DNA of 18,507 bases from SZAS-79 sp031376265 (GTDB taxonomy: Bacteria; Pseudomonadota; Gammaproteobacteria; Burkholderiales; SG8-39). Location: the NCBI GenBank assembly GCA_031376265.1, contig JANMDK010000151.1, forward strand, positions 1 through 18,507. The letters run 5' to 3'. The notes beneath the pieces are model-generated. The model saw nothing but the letters and a program-made list of their open reading frames with translations. It did not search any database and was not told the DNA's origin. This document shows positions 1 through 6,494 of the stretch, piece after piece (position 1 is the stretch's first letter; each line of letters begins with the position of its first letter). Position numbers and translations under genes: made by a program.

Positions 1-80
1 TGATCATCGACGCGGCGTACGTCGACGCGCGCCTGGCCGACCTCTCGAAGAACGAGGATCTCGCCCGCTACGTCCTCTGA
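1..80 (+). CDS. hslU: HslU, ATPase subunit of the HslUV protease (3' end only)
   Basis: Only the last 25 codons are present, read in the frame that starts at base 3 and stops at TGA 78-80. The tail contains AAYVDARLADLSKNEDLARY and ends in VL, which matches the C-terminal helix of HslU (E. coli ends in a similar DLSRxIL). In the known family this tail inserts into HslV to activate the peptidase, and HslU unfolds substrates with ATP in the cytoplasm. HslVU is a heat-shock protease, which fits the small heat-shock gene immediately downstream with its own sigma-32 type promoter. The 5' part lies outside the window, so ATPase motifs cannot be checked. Confidence 0.85.
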   Translation, partial: IIDAAYVDARLADLSKNEDLARYVL

Positions 81-107
81 GCCCGGGGGGCTTGAAATCC
101 CCCGGGC
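81..107 (+). repeat. Perfect 9-bp inverted repeat after hslU, with the hsp20 -35 element in its loop
   Basis: GCCCGGGGG at 81-89 is the exact reverse complement of CCCCCGGGC at 99-107, with a 9-base loop. It starts one base after the hslU stop codon, so it could terminate hslU transcription, but no T run follows. The loop holds CTTGAAA (91-97), the -35 element of the next gene. Confidence 0.75.
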
Positions 108-118
108 AGCCTCTATCT
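91..118 (+). promoter_or_regulatory. Sigma-32 (RpoH) heat-shock promoter of the hsp20 gene
   Basis: CTTGAAA at 91-97 is a perfect match to the sigma-32 -35 consensus. After 13 bases comes CTCTATCT at 111-118, against the -10 consensus CCCCATNT (five of seven defined positions match). The spacing is within the known range for RpoH promoters. Transcription would start near 124-126, leaving a leader of about 45 bases. The context, a small heat-shock gene after hslU, supports the call. Confidence 0.8.
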
Positions 119-126
119 GGGTAGAA

Positions 127-143
127 CGGGGCGCAGGGCCCCG
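127..143 (+). other. Hairpin at the 5' end of the hsp20 leader
   Basis: CGGGGC at 127-132 pairs with GCCCCG at 138-143 around a 5-base loop. If transcription starts near 124-126, this hairpin forms the very 5' end of the mRNA. It does not include the Shine-Dalgarno sequence (158-162), so a role in mRNA stability is more likely than occlusion of the ribosome site. Function is inferred only. Confidence 0.4.
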
Positions 144-169
144 CTCACAGAGAGGAAAGGAGATCGATC

Positions 170-613
170 ATGGCAAACGTATCCCGCTACGACCCGCGTG
201 CCGATTATTTCGGCGACCTGGTCGATGACTTGTTCAAGGGCTTCCTCGTGCGCCCGATGTACTCGGAGCAGCGCGCAGGCGAAGCGGTCGCCCGCATCAA
301 GGTGGACGTCACCGAAAAGGACGGCGCCTACCTCGTGCATGCCGAAATGCCCGGGGTGAAGAAGGAAGACATCCAGCTCACGATCGACGGCGCGCAGGTG
401 ACGCTCGCAGCCGAGATCAAGCGCGAGAAGGACGCGAAGGAAGGCGAGCGCGTGCTGCACGCCGAGCGCGTGTACGGCAAGGTCAGCCGCTCTTTCTCGC
501 TGCCGCAGGACATCGACGACGCGGCTGCGCAGGCCAAGTTCGCCGACGGCGTTCTCGAGCTCACGCTGCCGAAGAAGGCCGCCGCGCAGAGGAAGCAGAT
601 CGCGATCCAGTAA
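170..613 (+). CDS. Small heat-shock protein, Hsp20/alpha-crystallin family
   Basis: 147 residues, normal length for bacterial Hsp20. These proteins are ATP-independent holdases that bind unfolding proteins in the cytoplasm and hand them to DnaK/ClpB. The alpha-crystallin domain spans about residues 41-135, with the typical F-A-D-G-V-L-E-L-T-L-P-K strand at 124-135. The C-terminal IxI motif used for oligomer assembly is I144-A-I146. The ATG at 170 has a strong Shine-Dalgarno sequence, AGGAG at 158-162, 7 bases upstream. It has its own sigma-32 promoter upstream and a rho-independent terminator downstream, so it looks monocistronic and heat-induced. It sits between hslU and argB. The exact class (IbpA-like or other) cannot be settled from sequence alone. 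Confidence 0.93.
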   Translation: MANVSRYDPRADYFGDLVDDLFKGFLVRPMYSEQRAGEAVARIKVDVTEKDGAYLVHAEMPGVKKEDIQLTIDGAQVTLAAEIKREKDAKEGERVLHAERVYGKVSRSFSLPQDIDDAAAQAKFADGVLELTLPKKAAAQRKQIAIQ

Positions 614-634
614 TCCGGCGGTTCAAGGACCGAA

Positions 635-665
635 GGGCCGGCGCGCGAGCGCCCGGCCCTTTTTT
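635..665 (+). terminator. Rho-independent terminator of hsp20
   Basis: GGGCCGG at 635-641 pairs with CCGGCCC at 653-659, with GCG/CGC pairing possible inside the loop, followed by six T at 660-665. It lies 22 bases past the hsp20 stop and just before the argB promoter and start. Confidence 0.88.
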
Positions 666-678
666 GTTTGCTATCCCT

Positions 679-684
679 TAAAAT
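679..684 (+). promoter_or_regulatory. Candidate -10 element of argB, positioned for a leaderless mRNA
   Basis: TAAAAT at 679-684 ends 7 bases before the argB ATG, so transcription would begin at or next to the start codon. No clear -35 hexamer is visible because that region is the T tract of the terminator. No Shine-Dalgarno sequence precedes the ATG, which agrees with leaderless translation. comF has a very similar arrangement. Confidence 0.4.
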
Positions 685-691
685 CGCCCGC

Positions 692-1582
692 ATGACCCAA
701 GCCAACAACGCACAGGCAACCGAGAAGGCGCGCATCCTCGCCGAGGCGCTGCCTTACATCCGCCGCTTCCACGGCAAGACCATCGTCGTCAAATTTGGCG
801 GAAATGCGATGGTGGACGCCGCGCTGCAGGCGGATTTCGCGCGCGACGTCGTGCTGCTCAAGCTCGTCGGCATGAACCCGGTCGTCGTACACGGCGGCGG
901 ACCGCAGATCGAGAAGATGCTGACCGAGCTCAACATCAAGAGCGAGTTCGTGCAGGGCATGCGGGTGACCGACGCGGCGACGATGGATGTGGTCGAGATG
1001 GTGCTCGGCGGCGCGGTCAACAAAGACATCGTCACGCTGATCAACAAGGCCGGCGGCAAGGCGGTCGGCCTCACCGGGCAGGACGGCGCCTTCATCCGCG
1101 CGCGCAAGCTCATGATGGCCTCGAAAGACAAGCCCTCAGAGTTCCTCGACATCGGCCACGTCGGCGAGATCGAGTCGATCGATGCTTCGGTCATCACAAC
1201 CCTCGAGGCCGGCGGATTCATCCCGGTAGTCGCACCGATCGGGGTTGGCCACGAAGGCGAGAGCTACAACATCAACGCCGACCTCGTCGCCGGCAAGCTT
1301 GCCGAGGTGCTGCACGCCGAGAAACTCGTGCTGCTCACCAACATGCCCGGCGTCCTCGACGAGAAGGGCCAGCTGCTCACCGGCGTCACGCCGCGCCAGA
1401 TCGACGACATGGTGGCGAGCGGCGCGTTGTCGGGGGGCATGCTGCCAAAGATCTCCTCGGCGCTCGAGGCGGCACGCAGCGGCGTGAAGACGGTGCACAT
1501 CATCGACGGTCGCGTGCCGCATGCGCTGCTGCTCGAGGTGCTGACCGACCAGGGCGTGGGCACGCTGATCCGATACAAGTAA
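692..1582 (+). CDS. argB: Acetylglutamate kinase
   Basis: 296 residues from ATG 692, the usual length for ArgB. It phosphorylates N-acetyl-L-glutamate with ATP, the second step of arginine synthesis, in the cytoplasm. Amino acid kinase motifs are clear: the phosphate-binding VVKFGGNAM around K34, HGGGPQI at 67-73, and a late GGMLPK segment near the C-terminus. An in-frame TTG at 668 would add 8 residues but lies right after the terminator T tract, so it is rejected. No Shine-Dalgarno sequence is seen. The stop TAA overlaps the next ATG in TAATG, so the downstream HAD gene is probably translated by coupling. Confidence 0.97.
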   Translation: MTQANNAQATEKARILAEALPYIRRFHGKTIVVKFGGNAMVDAALQADFARDVVLLKLVGMNPVVVHGGGPQIEKMLTELNIKSEFVQGMRVTDAATMDVVEMVLGGAVNKDIVTLINKAGGKAVGLTGQDGAFIRARKLMMASKDKPSEFLDIGHVGEIESIDASVITTLEAGGFIPVVAPIGVGHEGESYNINADLVAGKLAEVLHAEKLVLLTNMPGVLDEKGQLLTGVTPRQIDDMVASGALSGGMLPKISSALEAARSGVKTVHIIDGRVPHALLLEVLTDQGVGTLIRYK

Positions 1583-2250
1583 TGCGCATTGCCCGCGTGC
1601 CCGCCTCGCGGCGGGTATGGATCTTCGACCTCGACAACACGCTGCACGACGCGCGGCCGCACATTTTCCCGTCGATGCATGTGCAGATCAACGAATACAT
1701 CAGGCGCAAGTTCGCGGTCGATGAGGAAGGCGCCAACGAGATCCGCGCCGGTTTCTGGGCGAAGTACGGCACCACGCTCTCGGGCCTCATGCGCCACCAC
1801 GGCACGGACCCGCGCGAGTTCCTCGACGCCACCCACCAGTTTCCGGAGCTCGGCGACATGCTGGTGCACGAGAACGCGCTGCGCCATGCGCTGATGCGGC
1901 TCGGCGGACGAAGGCTCGTTTTCTCCAATGCGCCGCGGCGCTACGTGGAGCAGGTGCTCGGGGCGATGGGCGTTCGGCGCTATTTCGACGCGGTGTACTC
2001 GATCGAGAGCACGCGCTACCGGCCCAAGCCCTCCTCGGCCGGCTTTCACGTGCTGATGCGCGCCCACAAGCTGGATCCGCACCGCTGCGTCTTCGTCGAC
2101 GACATGCTCGAAAACCTGCGGGCGGCCAAGCGCCTGGGCATGGCGACGGTCTGGGTCTCCCACGGCGTGACGAAACCGCGCTACGTGGATGTGCGCGTCG
2201 CCTCGGTGCTCGAATTGCCGCGACACGTCTTTCGCAACGCGCGCGGGTAA
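1582..2250 (+). CDS. HAD-superfamily hydrolase, probable pyrimidine 5'-nucleotidase
   Basis: 222 residues. All four HAD motifs are present: DLDNT with D16 (nucleophile), D18 and T20; S115 in FSNAP; K149 in RPKPS; and the acidic pair D173-D174 in VFVDDMLENL. Family knowledge places similar proteins (SDT1/pyrimidine 5'-nucleotidase type) as phosphatases of UMP/CMP or related small phosphates in the cytoplasm; the substrate here is inferred. The start overlaps the argB stop by one base (TAATG) and there is no separate ribosome site, so it is probably coupled to argB. A gene of this type between argB and slmA is, as I recall, common in betaproteobacteria. Confidence 0.85.
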   Translation: MRIARVPASRRVWIFDLDNTLHDARPHIFPSMHVQINEYIRRKFAVDEEGANEIRAGFWAKYGTTLSGLMRHHGTDPREFLDATHQFPELGDMLVHENALRHALMRLGGRRLVFSNAPRRYVEQVLGAMGVRRYFDAVYSIESTRYRPKPSSAGFHVLMRAHKLDPHRCVFVDDMLENLRAAKRLGMATVWVSHGVTKPRYVDVRVASVLELPRHVFRNARG

Positions 2251-2274
2251 ACGGCCCCCGGTCCGATCTAGCGA

Positions 2275-2280
2275 TACAAT
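2275..2280 (+). promoter_or_regulatory. Candidate -10 element of slmA
   Basis: TACAAT at 2275-2280 lies in the gap after the HAD gene stop, about 39 bases before the slmA ATG. No convincing -35 hexamer is visible in the GC-rich sequence 17 bases upstream, so the promoter is weak or needs an activator. Confidence 0.35.
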
Positions 2281-2318
2281 CTCGCGTCCCGATTCCGACC
2301 ACCCCGCTCCATCCCTAC

Positions 2319-2924
2319 ATGCCGCGCGAGAAAAGCGAACGCAGGAAAGGCGAAAGGCGCCTCGAGATCCTCAAGGCGCTCGCCGGGATCCTCGAGTCGC
2401 CGCGCTGGGAGAAGATCACCACCGCCGCGCTTGCCGAGAAGCTCGACGTGTCCGAAGCGGCGCTCTACCGCCACTTCGCCTCGAAGGCGCAGATGTACGA
2501 GGGGCTCATCGAGTTCATCGAGAGCTCGATCTTCACCCTGGCCAACCGCATCGCCGAGGAAGAAGCCGACGTGCGCCGCCAGGCGCCGCGGCTGATCGAG
2601 ACGCTGCTCGCGTTCGGCGAGACGAATCCCGGCATGGTGCGCGTGCTGACCGGCGAGGCGCTGGTCGGCGAGCACGAGCGGCTGCAGCAGCGCATGAACC
2701 AGTTCTTCGAGCGGTTCGAATCGACGCTCAAGCAATCGCTCAAGCTCGCGGCGGCGCAAGACACCACCGATGCCGGCGCCGCGGCCCAGGCCAACGGCGA
2801 CCCGGCGGCGCACGCTGCCGCGCTCACGCGCTACGCCATCGGCTGCCTGCATTCGTACGCGCAGAGCGGCTTTGCCAGGAAGCCCTCCGAATCGCTCGCG
2901 GGACACTGGCGCTATATCGGCTAG
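2319..2924 (+). CDS. slmA: Nucleoid occlusion factor SlmA (TetR fold)
   Basis: 201 residues, close to E. coli SlmA (198). SlmA binds specific chromosomal sites and, when DNA-bound, antagonises FtsZ polymers so the septum does not form over the nucleoid. The match goes beyond a generic TetR regulator: ITTAALAEKLDVSEAALYRH at 33-52 (helix-turn-helix), then FASKAQMYEGLIEFIE, FGETNPGMVRVLTGEAL and RMNQFFERFE all track the E. coli protein. A basic N-terminus (RRKGERR) precedes the HTH. No Shine-Dalgarno sequence precedes ATG 2319 (the upstream bases are pyrimidine-rich), yet the SlmA-like sequence begins right there, so the start is likely correct. It is convergent with moeB. Confidence 0.93.
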   Translation: MPREKSERRKGERRLEILKALAGILESPRWEKITTAALAEKLDVSEAALYRHFASKAQMYEGLIEFIESSIFTLANRIAEEEADVRRQAPRLIETLLAFGETNPGMVRVLTGEALVGEHERLQQRMNQFFERFESTLKQSLKLAAAQDTTDAGAAAQANGDPAAHAAALTRYAIGCLHSYAQSGFARKPSESLAGHWRYIG

Positions 2925-2936
2925 GGCGCCCGACGT

Positions 2937-2954
2937 TATCCCAGAACTGGGATA
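2937..2954. repeat. 18-bp perfect palindrome in the slmA-moeB gap
   Basis: TATCCCAG at 2937-2944 and CTGGGATA at 2947-2954 are exact reverse complements with only two bases between them. It lies 12 bases past the slmA stop. A 2-base loop is tight for RNA, so it could act as a DNA dyad for a dimeric binding protein, or as an RNA hairpin with fewer pairs. Role unknown. Confidence 0.6.
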
Positions 2955-2964
2955 GCAACTGCCC

Positions 2965-2991
2965 GTAGAGCGGCTTTCCAAGCCACTCTAC
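2965..2991. terminator. Hairpin between convergent slmA and moeB, possible bidirectional terminator
   Basis: GTAGAG 2965-2970 plus GGCTT 2972-2976 pair with AAGCC 2980-2984 plus CTCTAC 2986-2991: 11 pairs with one C-A mismatch and a 3-base loop. It sits between two converging stop codons, the usual place for a shared terminator. Neither strand has a good T run after the stem, so termination is inferred from position and stem strength only. Confidence 0.5.
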
Positions 2992-3002
2992 GAAAACAAA
3001 TC

Positions 3003-3755
3003 TTATGAATTCTGGCCGCAGACCGGGCAGCCCGCATCCTTGGGCACGCGTACCGTGCGCCACTCGCCGTTGAGCGCGTCGAAGAGCTGCAGCCGGCCGT
3101 CAAGCGAGGTGCCGATGCCGCAGAGCACCTTGATCGCCTCTGCCGCCTGCAGCGTCCCGATCGTGCCAGTGAGCGGCGAGAAGACGCCCATCACCGCGCA
3201 GGCCACGTCTTCTGCGTTCGCGTCTTCGGGGAACAGGCAGGCATAGCAGGGCGCATCCTTGCGACGCTGGTCGAAGACCGCGAGCTGGCCGTCGAAGCGG
3301 ATTGCAGCGCCGGATACCAACGGCTTGCGATGCTTCACGCACGCGCGGTTCAGCGCATGACGCGTGGTGAAGTTGTCCGTGCAATCGAGCACCACGTCGG
3401 CCGAAGACACGGCGCGCTCAAGGCTTTCGTCCGCCAGGCGTGCGTCGATCGCGATCACTTCGACTTCGGGGTTGACCTCATGCAGAGCGTCCCGAGCGGC
3501 GCCCGACTTGCGCGCGCCGACCGTTTTGTCGCGGTAGAGGATCTGGCGCTGGAGGTTCGTTGCATCGACCTGGTCGCCGTCGGCGATCGTCAGGCGGCCG
3601 ATGCCGCTGGCTGCGAGGTAAAGCGCGGCGGGGCAGCCGAGGCCGCCCGCGCCGACGATCAATGCATATGAGCTTGAAAGGCGCTGCTGCGCCTCTACGC
3701 CGAACTCGTCGAGCAGGAGGTGGCGGCTGTAGCGCAGGAGCTGCGCGTCGTTCAC
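3003..3755 (-). CDS. moeB: MoeB/ThiF/HesA-family adenylyltransferase
   Basis: 250 residues. The family activates the C-terminal glycine of a ubiquitin-like sulfur carrier (MoaD or ThiS) with ATP, for molybdopterin or thiamine synthesis in the cytoplasm. Visible features are the nucleotide-binding GAGGLG at 35-40, the TNLQRQ arginine segment at 66-71, DCTDNFTTR at 124-132, and two zinc CxxC pairs (C170/C173 and C243/C246). C186 in ACAVMGVFSPL aligns with the MoeB/ThiF cysteine. MoeB and ThiF cannot be told apart with certainty; the neighbours (ctpA, envC) do not decide it. The start is GTG at 3755, with GAGGG just upstream on the minus strand. It is last in the gpmA-envC-ctpA-moeB run, 42 bases after ctpA. 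Confidence 0.88.
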   Translation of the reverse strand: MNDAQLLRYSRHLLLDEFGVEAQQRLSSSYALIVGAGGLGCPAALYLAASGIGRLTIADGDQVDATNLQRQILYRDKTVGARKSGAARDALHEVNPEVEVIAIDARLADESLERAVSSADVVLDCTDNFTTRHALNRACVKHRKPLVSGAAIRFDGQLAVFDQRRKDAPCYACLFPEDANAEDVACAVMGVFSPLTGTIGTLQAAEAIKVLCGIGTSLDGRLQLFDALNGEWRTVRVPKDAGCPVCGQNS

Positions 3756-3795
3756 AACCGCCCTCGTGCGGGAGACAACCGCCCCTGATTAAGGA

Positions 3796-5250
3796 TCAGC
3801 CCCCGGGCGCCTTGTTTTCGGCGGCGACCGTCTTCGGCGGCTGGCCAACGACCGGCGCGCCCTTGAGGTGGTTGAGCGCCTGCTGCAGCTGGAAGTCTTC
3901 CTTCGAGCCGAGCTCGATCGGCTTCCGGGAAGGATCCTCGGCCGTGGTCGTATTCTGGCGCTTGGCGGCGGCCGCGGCGCGGTCAGCGGCCTCGGCGGCT
4001 TCCTTCTCGGCGGCTTCCTTGTCTTTCGGGTTGACCAGGTGCCGCGTGAGGTCGGCCTCGCGCAAGCGAGCCGTGGTATTCGCGCCGGGTTCCTCGACGA
4101 TGATGTCCGGCGTGATGCCCTTGGCCTGGATCGAGCGGCCGCTCGGCGTGTAGTAGCGCGCCGTGGTGAGCTTGATCGCGGTGCTATTGCCCAGGGGCAT
4201 GATCGTCTGCACCGAGCCCTTGCCGAAGCTCTGGGTGCCGATCACCGTGGCGCGCTTGTAGTCCTGCAGCGCGCCGGCGACGATTTCCGAGGCCGAGGCC
4301 GAGCCGCCGTTGACGAGCACAACCATCGGCACGTTCTTCACCGCGGCCGGCAGGTTGCGCAGGAAGTCGTCGCGTCCGCCGCCGCGCAGGTAGTCGTCCG
4401 GCGAAGCGAAGTACTTGCGCTTGGCATCCTCGGTGCGGCCGTCGGTCGACACGACGAGGCTCTTCTGCGGCAGGAACGCCGCCGAAATCGCCACGGCGCC
4501 ATACAGCAGGCCGCCCGGGTCGTTGCGAAGGTCGAGCACGAGGCCCTTGAGCTGGCCGTTCTGCTTGTACATGTTGTCGAGCGCTTTGACGAGGCTCTCG
4601 GCGGTGGCTTCCTGGAACTGGGAGACGCGAACGTAGCCATAGCCGGGCTCGATCACCTTGGATTTCACGCTCTGCACGCGGATCACTGCGCGCTGGAGGG
4701 TGATGACGATGAGTTGCGGGTCGCCTTTGCGCGAGATCGTCAGCGTGATGCTGGTGTTCGGGCGGCCGCGCATTTTCTTCACGGCGTCGTTGAGGGACAT
4801 GCCTTTCACCGGCGTTTCGTCGAGCTTGATGATGAGGTCGTTGGGCTTCACGCCCGCGCGGTACGCGGGCGTGTCCTCGATCGGAGAGACGACCTTGACG
4901 AAGCCGTCTTCCATGCCGACTTCGATGCCGAGGCCGCCGAACTGGCCTTGCGTGCCGACCTGCAATTCCTTGAACGCGTCGGCATCGAGATAAGCCGAGT
5001 GCGGGTCGAGGCCGGTCAGCATGCCGTTGATGGCTTCGCTGATCAGCTTCTTGTCCTCGACCGGCTCGACGTAGTTGGCCTTGATCGCGCCGAACACCTC
5101 GGTGAAGGCGCGCAGCTCTTCGATCGGCAGCGGGGAGCGGTCGCGTTGGGCGATGGCCTGGAAGTTGAGGCTGACCAGCACGCCGGCGATGACGCCGACG
5201 AGGACCAGGCCTATTTGTCTGACTCTGCTGCCCCTGCCGTTACCGCCCAT
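3796..5250 (-). CDS. ctpA: S41 C-terminal processing peptidase (CtpA-type)
   Basis: 484 residues from ATG 5250; AGGAG lies about 10 bases upstream on the minus strand, and the frame extends further only into sequence without a start signal. A basic N-terminus and a membrane segment at about 12-33 anchor it with the protease in the periplasm. A PDZ domain (about 106-176) is followed by the S41 core: S319 in NGGSASASE, with K344 and Q348 in FGKGSVQ, spaced like the Ser/Lys/Gln triad of CtpB. Such proteases cleave near C-termini of periplasmic proteins, including peptidoglycan hydrolase regulators. The C-terminal tail has an Ala/Glu/Lys-rich stretch (about 410-431). The gene lies 25 bases after envC, so the pair is probably one transcript with a shared cell-wall role. 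Confidence 0.93.
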   Translation of the reverse strand: MGGNGRGSRVRQIGLVLVGVIAGVLVSLNFQAIAQRDRSPLPIEELRAFTEVFGAIKANYVEPVEDKKLISEAINGMLTGLDPHSAYLDADAFKELQVGTQGQFGGLGIEVGMEDGFVKVVSPIEDTPAYRAGVKPNDLIIKLDETPVKGMSLNDAVKKMRGRPNTSITLTISRKGDPQLIVITLQRAVIRVQSVKSKVIEPGYGYVRVSQFQEATAESLVKALDNMYKQNGQLKGLVLDLRNDPGGLLYGAVAISAAFLPQKSLVVSTDGRTEDAKRKYFASPDDYLRGGGRDDFLRNLPAAVKNVPMVVLVNGGSASASEIVAGALQDYKRATVIGTQSFGKGSVQTIMPLGNSTAIKLTTARYYTPSGRSIQAKGITPDIIVEEPGANTTARLREADLTRHLVNPKDKEAAEKEAAEAADRAAAAAKRQNTTTAEDPSRKPIELGSKEDFQLQQALNHLKGAPVVGQPPKTVAAENKAPGG

Positions 5251-5275
5251 GTCTTTTCGCTCCTGGATGCGGATC

Positions 5276-6481
5276 TCACTTGAGGTTCGACCACTGCAGT
5301 GGGTCGAAAGCCTTACCGAGATGCCGCAATTCAAAGTATAAGCCCGTTTCCGCGCTGCCACCCGTGCTCCCGACGGTGGCTATCGGCTCTCCGGCGGCGA
5401 CCACATCGCCGGGTTGTTTCAACAGTGCTTCATTGTTGCCGTAGACCGAAAGGTAGGTCTCCCCGTGATCCAGGATGAGGAGGTTACCGAACCCGCGCAT
5501 CCAGTCGGCGAACACCACCCGGCCCGCCGCGACTGCGCGAACCTGCTGGCCTTCCGTGGATCGGATGAAAACCCCTTTCGGACTGCCGTTGCCTTCGGTA
5601 CGTGGACTCCCGAAACGGGCAACTAGTTCCCCCCGAACCGGCAGGCGCAGCTTGCCGCGCAAGCTGGAGAACACGCCTTGGGCCGCCTCCGCGAGGCCGG
5701 CCGCTTCGGGCACCTTCTCAGCCGGCGCCGCGCGACGCCGCGCATAACCGGCGCCAGGCTTGGCGGCGAGCACCTTGCCGATCTCCTCAACCAGCCTCGC
5801 AAGCCGCGATTCGTCGGCGAGCAGCCCTTTGATCTCCCTGCGGCTCGCGCGGATTTCCCCCGCCAACTTGTCGAGCACCTTACGGCGCTCGCGCGACTCG
5901 GCCTGGATCTTCCGCCGTTCGGTGCGCGTCTCGGTTTCGATTGCTTCGAGCCGGGCGGTCTTCTCGGCGGCGAGTTGTGAAACTTTGTCCAGCTCGGCGG
6001 CGTCGGCGCGGTATTGGCCGAGCATGCGCGCCGAGGCGCGAGCGATCTCGGCAAGGTAGTACAGGTGCCTTGCCGCATCGTTCGGGTCGTTTCCGGAAAG
6101 CAGCACGCGCAGCACGTCCGGCGGGCCGGCCGCGTGGCGGGCGGCGAGCATCCGGGCAATCGCCGCCTGCTGCTTTTCGAGGCCCGCGCCGAGCCCGCGC
6201 CGCCGTGCGGCCAATGCCTGGAGCGCCTCCTGCGCGGTGCGGCTTTCGGTTTCGAGCGAGCCCAGCTCCCGGTTGGCGTCCGAAATGGCGCGCTCCGACT
6301 CGCGCAAGGCATCGCGCGACTCGCGGCGCGTTGCCTCCTTTTGGTCGAGCTCGGTCTTGAGCGACTCGATGCGCCCGCGCAGGACCTTGAGATCGTCGGC
6401 ATCGCGCGCTTCCGCGGCGTGGGCGGTACCGCCGCAGACAGCGAGGAAACCAACCAGCGCGAAAGGCGTGACAAATTTCAC
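5276..6481 (-). CDS. envC: EnvC-like murein hydrolase activator (degenerate M23/LytM)
   Basis: 401 residues from GTG 6481. A signal peptide ends at AHA (residue 22). Two coiled-coil stretches (about 24-110 and 150-240) precede a LytM/M23 fold (about 284-398). The zinc-ligand motif HxG[IV]D is replaced by KGVFI near 302-306, and the second His of HxH is lost (SVY at 345-347), as in E. coli EnvC, which has no peptidase activity and instead activates amidases AmiA/AmiB at the septum. The gene therefore most likely encodes an amidase activator acting in the periplasm with FtsEX. The longer open frame upstream overlaps gpmA in another frame and is not coding. The start lies 13 bases after the gpmA stop, and ctpA follows after 25 bases. 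Confidence 0.88.
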   Translation of the reverse strand: MKFVTPFALVGFLAVCGGTAHAAEARDADDLKVLRGRIESLKTELDQKEATRRESRDALRESERAISDANRELGSLETESRTAQEALQALAARRRGLGAGLEKQQAAIARMLAARHAAGPPDVLRVLLSGNDPNDAARHLYYLAEIARASARMLGQYRADAAELDKVSQLAAEKTARLEAIETETRTERRKIQAESRERRKVLDKLAGEIRASRREIKGLLADESRLARLVEEIGKVLAAKPGAGYARRRAAPAEKVPEAAGLAEAAQGVFSSLRGKLRLPVRGELVARFGSPRTEGNGSPKGVFIRSTEGQQVRAVAAGRVVFADWMRGFGNLLILDHGETYLSVYGNNEALLKQPGDVVAAGEPIATVGSTGGSAETGLYFELRHLGKAFDPLQWSNLK

Positions 6482-6494
6482 GCGATCCGCACGC

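Noticed and set aside
110..155. CCTCT/AGAGG pairing as an RNA thermometer for hsp20
   Set aside because: CCTCT at 110-114 overlaps the sigma-32 -10 element and is upstream of the predicted transcription start, so it would not be in the mRNA.
668..691. TTG start 8 codons upstream of the argB ATG
   Set aside because: It lies right after the terminator T tract, has no ribosome site, and the added residues are not needed for a normal ArgB length.
2937..3000. Partial tRNA gene in the slmA-moeB gap
   Set aside because: Only one arm resembles a tRNA. There is no T-loop GTTCGANTC, no acceptor stem pairing and no CCA; kept only as a low-weight possibility in the findings.
3754..3784. Direct repeat ACAACCGCCC at 3754-3763 and 3775-3784 between ctpA and moeB
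   Set aside because: A 10-bp repeat in a 40-base GC-rich gap can arise by chance, and one copy overlaps the moeB start codon; nothing else suggests a binding site.
3868..5283. Plus-strand open frame of 471 codons opposite ctpA
   Set aside because: It is antisense to a well-supported S41 protease with an intact catalytic triad. Its Arg/Asp/Ala/Leu-heavy composition is typical of antisense frames in GC-rich DNA, and no domain is recognisable.
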